64,000 nt of DNA, from positions 27,144,558-27,208,557 of the forward strand of contig NC_030388.2 of NCBI RefSeq assembly GCF_001625215.2, written 5' to 3'. The position numbers were made by a program, and so were the translations under genes. Each line of letters starts with the position of its first letter. The first letter of the stretch is position 1. The notes beneath the pieces were generated by a model. It was not told the DNA's origin. It did no database searches and saw nothing but the letters and a program-made list of their open reading frames with translations. Positions 55,474 to 64,000 of the stretch are shown one piece after another. Source of the stretch: Daucus carota subsp. sativus. Taxonomy: Eukaryota; Streptophyta; Magnoliopsida; Apiales; Apiaceae.

Positions 55474-56142
55474 TAAACAACATCAAGATTTCTTCGTCAA
55501 AAATTTCTTCTCTCCTATTTATCAGTTTTATTAATAAAATCAACATCTAACCATTTTTGGGTTAGTTTTTGTTGAGTACCTTGTCATCGAGGTCGTGCAT
55601 ATCTTTTTGGGATGTTTGTATTTGTGTTGATGTTTTTGTGTGTTTTGTTATGGATTTCGGTAACGTTTCTAAGGACTTGCATGATATTTTGGATGATCCG
55701 TAAGGCTTGTATCAAAAATAGCACGGCGGTGAATATCGCAAGAGCTCACCTTTCACGACATAAATTTGTTTATGTTTTGGGGTCATTTGTTCAGTTGATG
55801 TAACTCATAATTCTGAACATTGGGCTACAGATGTTGTGCTACTATGTTCACAAGTGATGTATTGGATTGCTCCAGATTTTATTGTAATATTTAGATTAAA
55901 GAATTTAAATATTCTATTTGTTAAGCGTTCTAAAAACAAAGCGGCTATATATTTACCTCGTTTTTTTTTCTTAGTCAGGTTGTAATTGACAGTTCGAGGG
56001 TCTGACTCCTCTATTTACAGTTATTTATTTTTGGTATGAAAAGTAGGATTTTAGCTGAGAGGTCTTCATGGTTGGAGATGCTCTTAGAGGTGATAGATCA
56101 GTAAGGTGAAGGGTTTGTGTCGAATTGTCATGTACACGCTTT

Positions 56143-56708
56143 AGCTGAATCAGTGAGACAGAAAGGAAGGATAGAAGAATCAGTGAGACACGATAGCTGA
56201 ATCAGTGAGACAGAAAGGAAGGATAGAAGAATGCGAGCTTCTCAGAACGCCCTACTTGCAAGCAGTTGTGAAAGAAACAATGAGGCTACATTTAGCTGTT
56301 CCATTCTTGCCACCTCACAAGACCGAAACAAATGTTAGCCTCAAAGGCTATGAGATTCCAAAGAACACACAGGTGCTAGTGAATGCATGGGCGAGGCGAT
56401 TGCTAGAGATTCGGATTCTTGGGAAAACCCTACAAGTTTTGTGCCCGAAAGATTCTTGGATTCGGAAGTGGATTTCAGAGGACAACATTTCTCTTATCTT
56501 CCGTTTGGTTCGGGGCGTCGGATGTGCCCCGGGATTCCTCTGGCGCACAGAGTGGTGAGCTTGATGATAGCTTCGCTGGTTTATCATTTTGAGTGGAAGC
56601 TTCCGCATGACATGAATCCAAAAAAGAGCATGATATGACTGAGAGATTTGGACTTACTCTTGGGAGAGCTGTCCTGTCCCCCTGGTTGCTGTACCCATCA
56701 GCTTGTGA
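56143..56708 (+). pseudogene. Cytochrome P450, CYP76-like, copy 4, 3' fragment
   Basis: Only the second half of exon 2 remains, starting in the ESVxQKGRIEES block, which is present twice because of a 52-bp tandem duplication (56143 and 56195). Later lesions: an extra gaggc after GCATGGGCGA (about 56391), two extra A near 56625, and a duplicated ctgtc near 56675. The haem loop FGSGRRMCPG is still readable. The 3' flank matches that of copy 2. The sequence before it (gaggtgatagatcagtaagg...) matches 31590-31640 after copy 1, so this is a recombination product and not a gene. Confidence 0.88.
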
Positions 56709-58900
56709 TTTAATCAAGTACATGAAAGCCAAATTTTATCACAGGCAAAGTATTATTTATGTAATCTGCTTTTGTTTCTATGAATTCGATTTGATGTAAA
56801 TGCATTTAAGGTCAAGTTACATAGATTACAAAAGGCTTAAATCCCTTTTAACACTTGATATTTGGGGTGTATATCGATGTGCAATCTTAATGTTTTAACT
56901 AGGCTCATTCAACCTTGCAAGTATCTCATATGTTCTCGTTAGTCCTCATACCGTTATAAAGTCAAAAAACGATATAATAGAAGTTAACTTTGACAATTAT
57001 TATTGAAAAAAAATTTGCTCCATGCATGAGGTTCATTTTAATCCCTGAAATATACATTAAAATATAGATGTTCTTTTTAATCCTCAATATTTAATTAATA
57101 TCCTTTTAAACCTCATCAGTGTAAAATGTCATGATTGTACATCTCTTATACACCGTTTATTGGTATAAGGACTAATTGAAACATATCGGATATTTGGAGG
57201 GTTGAGTCGGCCGAGTTAATTATACTATTTGAGTTTTGAGCTTATATACTATTTAGAGTCGATAAATCAATATTAAAAATTTATTCATTTTTTCTTGAAC
57301 GTGAATCCCAAATATTTTAGAGTATGTTTGAATTTGGATTTGAATTCTCAATACTAAACTCTAGTGGCACGATGTCATGTACGAGTTCGCGGTAAAATCT
57401 GTTAGTTGTTAGATTTTTTAAAAATAAATTTATAATATATTTTTTTAAAATATTATACTGTTTTATATTCAAATATTTTAACACAAACAAGTAATAATCA
57501 GTTTTTAAAAGAGAATGAGTTGATCGAAAAATTGCAAGCTAATAATGATTAGTTGAATGAGCATAAATCCAGAGTTATTAGGTTAATTGGCCCAATATAT
57601 GGTGGGCAAAGTTAAATTCGATCCGCACAGACGCATGGGCTTAGCAACTTATGTGTGTTAACTGTCGTATTTTTATTTTTATTTTGAAAAAACTGGAATT
57701 ATCAATTTATTTTCATTTTTATTTTTGATAAAACTGGAAGTATCATTTTTTTTTTACAGAAAACTGGAAGTATCATTGTTTTATTTTTAATGGAACTATC
57801 ATTTATTGTTAATAATTAAAATAGCGAAAACGACAACCGTAACGGAAATGGGTGAAATCCCAGTTAAAAAATACGAAGCAATTGTAATGATCTAAAATCT
57901 AATACAATCGTTTCTTTCTAAACCTAAACCATTATTATAATATTATCTCTCTCTCGAGAAAATTATGGTAAATTAATTCCACTCTATATTAAAATTTGAA
58001 CTGCCCAATTTGAAAAGTTAAAACAACCTATTGATTTGTCTTTACTAAAAAAAAACTACTTGATTTGTCTGTCGGTGAAAAGTCGCAAATATCTAAACTA
58101 AATGATTTAGGAGCAACGAGGAAAACATGTAACACATGAACAAAACCAATAATATATATTCTTCCCGACCTGTGAATAATTAGAAGTCAGATCCATCAGT
58201 TGTTGGGCCTCCCTTCTTTGAATTATTCGAACTGGGCCACCGCTTGATCTATACAGTGCAATCTATATAATCCTAATTCCTGAATACAAAGAACTTGGTA
58301 AAAGACAAGATCTACCCTCCAACTTTTTTATATCTCTGCACAAGCCATGCCTATTTTTGTCCATTTACATGAAAATCGGATACTCCAACAGAATATGGTA
58401 TGACCCAGACCCGGTTCCTGTTGTTTTTACAGCTCTGCATATTATAACCCACTCTCAAATGGGTTACTGCTGCAGCCATATGATTGGAGCGGTTACACTC
58501 CATGATTACAGGAACTGCAACCATGATTATAGGCCCTGGCACTGTACTCATCAGTTTTCACCCTGTTTATTCTTAATTTCAAAATTCATATCACCGTCAC
58601 TCTTTTCATTCACGTGTTCATGTCCTTCGATCGATGGAGCAAGATAATTTCTTTTTAATATTTGTCCCCTTCCATTCTCATTCTCTTTCAGGTTTAGAAA
58701 ATGCTTCATGTATGTTAATGGATATCAAATTCAAGTTCCAGTCTCTTTTTATCAGACTTTACTATCGGAAGATTGAAGGATTCTACAATGGTTATTAGTT
58801 ATTACTGAGGTATATCTTTTACATTATCCTGTTTTATATAAGAGGCACCATACCTGCCGTCAAACTGCGTTCTCCATCTCTCGCACTCTTCATTCTTGAT
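56709..58900. other. Intergenic DNA, no gene supported
   Basis: 56709-56830 is the duplicated P450 flank. The rest is AT-rich. A plus-strand ORF at 58357-58647 has no recognisable family features. Confidence 0.4.
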
Positions 58901-58929
58901 TTCAAATTCGTCGATCATCATAGCAACAA

Positions 58930-61345
58930 CACGCGACTTATTCGATGGAATAGAAAGGTATGTTCTGTGTCGGTTACTGTTGTATGTAGATTTTCTTAGT
59001 ATGTTTTCTGGATTTTAAGTTTTGGGTTAATCACAAACAGTTCTCAAGCGCATGTCTTTGTGTCCTCCATCTCAGATGGGTGAGTTCGACACTTCGACTT
59101 CTTTCAGCATTACTGTTTCTATGAATGAATATCGTTGGAAGACATATGTGATTACTTTTTACTCACTATTTCAGGACAAATGAGACGTCCTACTCAGAAC
59201 TCATCTTTTGCTGCTAATAATGAACTTGCTGAAATACATGCTAATGATCCGAGTGAATACGAGGATCTCAATACAGAAAGTTTTCTTGCAGACAGGCTGG
59301 TACGTTCCATCTAGACCATAGTTTTATTGTGTGATCAACACACACTTCTGTATACATAGTTTTCCAACAGTACTTCAAAGTACGTCTTCAAAACATAACA
59401 ACATATGTTCCAGCCTTTCAGGAATCCAACTACTTTTCCAGCAGCTTCCTATGTATCCAACTACTTTTCCAGCAGCTTCCTATGTAACACACAGTGGTTG
59501 TGCAGGTGCTGCGTATGCACCAGGTAGTGACCATAATATAGTTCTGAAACTATTTACTTTTTGAAGCTTCAGAGTGCAAGGGAGATTTTTTATTTATTGT
59601 TTTCTTTCTTCATCTACATACGGATTTTGTGTATCCGGTTGGTAGATGTCTGGAGCATCTAATATTCATTTTTTCTAACAATTTATACCCGCGTCTGTTA
59701 AGTTTCATGTTTTTAAAGTTTTCATATGTTTGATATATTTCCCTCTGTGATTGTAGACTTAAAGCGTCGGGCCAGCAATATTAAGTGAGCCTCTATGATG
59801 GCAGATGTTAATTTTCTAGCTAGCCAGATGATGGGCCAAATCACACGTTGCTCATCGTCAGATACAAACGACATCTCCCAGATATCAATTGTGAGTAGCG
59901 AGAATAATAATCCAAATATTGTAAGGATACGGTTATCTTTTATATGTAACCACCATCTAATATTATTTTAATTTCTGTAGGACTATTTCTTCCAAAATTA
60001 TGTGGATCTCAAGGAAACAAAATCCGATGCCAATTGACCAAGCTGATGAGTAGCTCTGGTGGGTGGTAGGTATTACTGATTTTTTTTTCTGACCTATTAG
60101 AATGAGTGTGTACTGTTTTGATGGTTTGAAAACATTTCTGCAGGAACAGGTAAAAATACTACCACCACAAATGTTTCCACGACCACTCCCATTACAAATC
60201 AAGGTCTGGATAGATTAAACTTTTTATTTTGACCATATGTTAAGGTCTTATATTGTGTTATATAAGAAATTTCTTTTTCTTTGCATAAGTCTACTCAGAT
60301 TTACACAATGTAAAGTATTCCAGTTTCATGTTCTAGGCGTAACAGGATCATCCTTTGATTTTGGTGATCATTTCAGTTTGCAGGCTGGTGCAAAGGAGTA
60401 AAGTATCGGCCTAAAAAGATACATAAATCACAAGTGCATAGAAACTGAGAAGGATGATGCAAATACCATATCCTGTTGCATTATAGATTAATTTTTTGTA
60501 CAAAACACCAATGCAGGATATCAGTATAACAAAGCTTGAAAAACTTTTGCTATTGGCTCTGTACCTTGCTTTTCACCCAGTAGCTGACAGATTGAACCTC
60601 CAGTTTTGCTAGAATAGGGATATTGTTGTGGTTGTTTCTTTTATTTTTTTTAGAATTTGCTTTAGAAACATTGATATATAATTTAATATGAAATGATATT
60701 TGTTTGTGTTGCATCCTTTAGATGTTTGTTTTAACATATGCCAAAGCTTCAAGAACATATTCTATCATTGGATCAAAATCATCCTCAAATAGTTCTATTC
60801 GGACTTACTATATTTCACTAAGCTTCACTGGTAATTTTTCTTTTTTGTTCACATAATTATAAAGTAAAATGACAAGTTAAATATCATTCCTGTTATGAGT
60901 ATATTTTTATACATAATGCTAAGGTGGATAGGTTGTGTGCATTATGCAGGACCAGGGCCTATTTCCTATGTGGGATTGGTCTTGGAAAACCATTACAGAA
61001 AGACTATATGAGTTCCTTAAGTAATCTCATATTCTGCATATCAAAGGTATACAAAAACATGGACTTTGACCTTTACATACTCTATCAGATAATTGCAAAT
61101 CATTTTTATCATGAAGGTCTGTTTTATACAGCTTCTTGCTTGATACAAGAAGAGAGATTGTCTCCTTAAAAAGTCAGTTGTAATGTTGAGTTAAAGCTTC
61201 ATATACTATATCTATTATATGATGATATTGCAGAAAAAGACCCGGAGCGAAGCACTTAACTGTGCCAGAACTTACCTTTACCTTGCTCCTTTTGCTTCTG
61301 TTCACATGTATGAAGCTCAGAAGCTTATGGGTCTGGGCAGGTCAG
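58930..61345 (+). other. Unrecognised exon-like blocks, possible gene relic or captured fragments
   Basis: Several segments look like exons by composition and splice-like borders: about 59175-59300 (QMRRPTQNSSFAANNELAEI and DPSEYEDLNTESFLADR), 59795-59892 (MMADVNFLASQMMGQITR), 59982-60070 after ttctgtag, 60144-60203 after tttctgcag (GTGKNTTTTNVSTTTPITNQ), and 60335-60400. Around 61230-61345 another block reads KKTRSEALNCARTYLYLAPF. They do not join into one clear protein and I recognise no domain. They may be part of a Helitron N-terminal ORF or captured genes. Confidence 0.3.
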
Positions 61346-62640
61346 CTCGATAAAACTTGATAAATCCTCTTATTCTGATATAGATTTATCACATATTTAT
61401 TTTAAGTTTGATTTTAATTTTGGTTTTTTTACTGTGTAAGACATTTTAATTTGGTATATTCAATTTTAACAATTATGTTGCAATTTGTTAATATTTATTC
61501 TATTATGTTTCTTCGGAATAATATATATTATTGATTTTGATATATTATTTATAATTTTATAGTGTTCGTCTAATTTTAGAAAAATAAATAGTCAATAAAA
61601 TTATTTTGACTAACATTTACATTGAATGTTCCGTAAATTAGGCTTAATTCCATTAAGCTAAATATATGATGTGAAAATAAAATATATTGTAAGATATCTT
61701 TAAATTAATGTTGGTCCCATAATATATATTCAAAAAAATATATGATTTTGAATTTTTCCTTCTAATTTATTTATGTTTTAATTTTAAAAAAAAAAGACGT
61801 TACTAATGCCAAAGTTATTACTATAATAAAATGTGTGGATGATCGTAATTTGATATTAATTTCAAATTAGTTTTAAAAAAAGGTCCATGTCGTAAATTTA
61901 TTCCTTAAATTATAAAAATTAGTGCTAATTGGTATTTGATATTCTTTGAATTTTTAAGACAATCATTAAAGACTTCAATGATTTATGTTCTTATTTTGAA
62001 TTAAAACAAAATATTTTTTAAAATAGACAATGAATAATGATGATTTAGGAAAATTTTATACATAAATTTATATATTTCAATTTTTTAATCATGATAGTAA
62101 AATAAATATTGTCAAATAATTGAGAAGTTATTTACAAGTGAAAAATAACTTCCAACTTACGTGTTTGGATACTTGGTATTTATAACTTATCAGATATAAA
62201 AATTATTAATATAATAATAAAATATTAAAATATATTATTTAAAGTGGTCATATATCACTTTATACAGTATATTTGTCTATTTGTCTTGCTCATGTTCAAT
62301 GCTATACTTTGTATTGAGATAAATGTTGACTTGAACAAACCTTCTTAATTTTTTTGTTTTGTTCGTAAATATTTTATACTAAATGTAAAGGTCATCAATG
62401 TCGAGAAATCACACAGTGGGCGAAAATATTGTATAATATTATCAAACATATTTTAAAAGAAATTTTAAAATTAGTTTCTTCTATTAAATTCAGTGTGCGA
62501 AGAGGGTCAAAGTTGAAGACTAATGCTCAGACTGTGTTTGGAACATCAAATATCCATTTTTCTAATAATGTATAATCTATACCTGAGTGCGTTAAGTTCC
62601 GGAAGTATAATAACTATGCTCTCAGCAGTAAAATTAAAAA
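61346..62640. other. AT-rich intergenic DNA, no gene seen
   Basis: A short block at about 62540-62600 (ggaacatcaaatatccattttt...) resembles 59652-59700, suggesting a repeated, probably Helitron-related, sequence. Confidence 0.35.
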
Positions 62641-62678
62641 CACATTAATTATTTAAATATTAAAAGGACGAGCATAAT

Positions 62679-62708
62679 CCGTGTGCGAAGGACGGGTAAG
62701 ATAGTTAG
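62679..62708 (+). mobile_element. Degenerate Helitron 3' end
   Basis: Hairpin ccgtgtgcgaaggacgg followed by eight to nine bases and TTAG (expected CTAG) before T. Its 5' partner was not located. Confidence 0.5.
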
Positions 62709-62917
62709 TAATCCTAATTTGTGAATAAAAAAAATTGGAAATTTACCATTTCTGTCGTTCCTGCTTTCTTTTAAAAGTACTACACAGGATGTGATCTGTA
62801 ATTTCGCAAACATCTTAGACTATCCACTTACAATCGGGTTCCGACCAAGAACAATCAGAGCTATTGACTATTTATTGACAATCGGGTTCAAGATGGATCA
62901 TGCAAAATGCTGATGGC

Positions 62918-63091
62918 CGCAAAGTGCAAGAGGGAACCCAATGGACTTGGATAGGTAATGACGCTTTAGAAATGTTAGAATACTTCGCTATTGCAGTTAC
63001 CATTGTTGTTGTTGATGTACCTGAGGGATTGTCTTTTGCTGTTATTTTAAGCCTTGCATTCGCCATTAAGAAGATGATGAATGATAAAGCA
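62918..63091 (+). pseudogene. Fragment of an autoinhibited Ca2+-ATPase (ACA1/2/4/11-type)
   Basis: Reads RKVQEGTQWTW, then ALEMLEYFAIAVTIVVV and VPEGLSFAV up to KKMMNDKA. This is the M4 region of plant type-IIB P-type Ca2+-ATPases, where the canonical form is VPEGLPLAV. The Pro-Leu to Ser-Phe change hits the ion-binding loop. Homology stops abruptly after DKA, before the phosphorylation motif DKTGT, and nothing else of the gene is nearby. It lies between two Helitron 3' ends, so capture by a Helitron is likely. Confidence 0.8.
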
Positions 63092-63690
63092 GAACATGAT
63101 ATATGCGAAAGGAAATTATATTTTGCAATTATTTTTAAATTCGGTATTTTAAATTTAATATATAAATATTTTAGTAGAATTCTTATTTGTTTTAATATAT
63201 ACTTATACTAAAATTATTCTTATTTATTATATTTTAATTCGTAATTTAATATATAAATATATTTGTATTATTTTTAGTTATTTTATTCTAATTATGTTTT
63301 AGACATCTAATTGAAAGCAATAGTTGATGGTTGATATGACTATTTTAATTAATATCAGTGAAATTCGAACTTTTTTTAGCATACACGTGGAAGGAATCTT
63401 GCTCTGTCTGTGCAGGCACTTAAGTATATTTATTGGCCTAAAGTTTCAAGACAAATGCTCCTGCCGTGCATCTGATATTCAGTTCCGTCTAATGAATTAA
63501 ACTTAACTTCGTTAAATTTCGAATCACTCAAAAATTAATATTACATTTTGGTTCAGAGAAGTTAAACTTCGAATCACTTAAAGATTAATATTACATTGTG
63601 GTTCAGAGAATAACAATTGGGATTTGCATCATTATAAGCACCTTTTGTATTTTTATTAGTCAATTTTATAATTAAAAATATATTATAATT
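63092..63690. other. AT-rich DNA, probably Helitron interior
   Basis: No gene. A repeat of gttaaacttcgaatcact-like words occurs at about 63510-63580. Confidence 0.35.
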
Positions 63691-63720
63691 AATTATTTAA
63701 AATTAAAAAATCAAGCGTTA

Positions 63721-63751
63721 CCCGTGTGCGAAGCACGGGCCAGATTGCTAG
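63721..63751 (+). mobile_element. Helitron 3' end
   Basis: A perfect 6-bp stem cccgtg / cacggg (63721-63739), eight bases, then CTAG at 63748-63751 followed by T. The 5' end of this element was not identified; it may include the Ca2+-ATPase fragment. Confidence 0.75.
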
Positions 63752-64000
63752 TAAATATACAAAAATCAGATATCATTGTATTATTTAACATTCATATAAT
63801 AAAGTTCTGGAAACCTGCCCTTCTCAACCTTCTCCCCCAACCTGTCTAATCTTTTTCTCAAAAAGTAATTTGTGTTGATAAAGTGTTTAGTTTCAATTAT
63901 TTGTTTGGATAACTTTGTATCACAGATTATTTATGAGTTATTAAAATAATAAAAAAAATAATGGTATGTCATTTATTCAAATGTGGAATTTAGTTTTTAT
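63752..64000. other. AT-rich DNA to window end, nothing seen
   Basis: No coding region or repeat recognised. Confidence 0.4.

Larger units (their letters stand above)
51590..56035 (+). repeat. Segmental duplication unit 3 of the P450 module
   Basis: Matches unit 1 (25685-30470) from the gtcttctaactaacgg block through the 69-aa ORF block, the P450 and the downstream flank. It lacks the unit-1 retroposon and CACTA-like insert, but carries a Stowaway element with a TRIM-like retroelement in the P450 intron. Confidence 0.8.

Overview
The window looks like nuclear DNA of a flowering plant, most likely a eudicot. It is AT-rich, genes carry GT-AG introns, and DNA transposons (hAT, Mutator, CACTA, Stowaway/Tourist MITEs, Helitrons) fill the space between two tandem gene families. 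An asterid, perhaps Apiaceae, is a guess from the gene families only (the family founder EDGP is a carrot protein); nothing here proves it. No rRNA, tRNA, CRISPR or prokaryotic feature was seen.

Layout. 1-6 kb: a hAT-like element, a small MITE, a Mutator-type foldback element with a 10-bp target duplication, and a poly-A retroposon with a 17-bp target duplication. 6.2-7.9 kb: a five-exon NIP aquaporin (NIP7;1 type, minus strand, 314 aa). 8.9-21.4 kb: a minus-strand cluster of EDGP/basic-7S-globulin-like secreted pseudo-aspartic proteases, with two decayed fragments, one damaged copy (10.0-11.2 kb), and two intact copies (13.4-14.6 and 20.1-21.4 kb). Mutator and hAT elements lie between them. 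22-25.5 kb: gene-free, with clustered MITEs.

25.7-56.8 kb: a tandemly repeated module consisting of an upstream conserved block (holding a 69-aa ORF in one copy) followed by a two-exon CYP76-like cytochrome P450. Copy 1 (27.8-29.7 kb) is intact. Copy 2 (44.3-46.1 kb) has two single-base frameshifts. Copy 3 (53.1-55.5 kb) is open but carries a compensated frameshift in a probable substrate-recognition region. Copy 4 (56.1-56.7 kb) is a 3' fragment. The paralogous units act as natural empty sites, so several insertions can be placed to the base: a 7.2-kb Helitron in unit 2, a 275-bp CACTA-like element and a retroposon in unit 1, and a Stowaway element carrying a 197-bp TRIM-like retroelement in unit 3.

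The Helitron (36,856-44,031) encodes an RPA-like protein (one frameshift) and the C-terminal half of a PIF1-like helicase, and has captured an exon of a glyoxylate/succinic-semialdehyde reductase gene. Between units 2 and 3 lies a 3.2-kb CACTA element (47,911-51,089) carrying captured ACT-domain-repeat (ACR) exons. 57-64 kb: unrecognised exon-like blocks, two Helitron 3' ends, and a plasma-membrane/vacuolar type Ca2+-ATPase (ACA) exon fragment.

The genes that are probably functional are the NIP channel, two EDGP-like inhibitors and one or two P450s. I see no shared pathway between the three families. The main interest is how transposons have shaped the P450 array.
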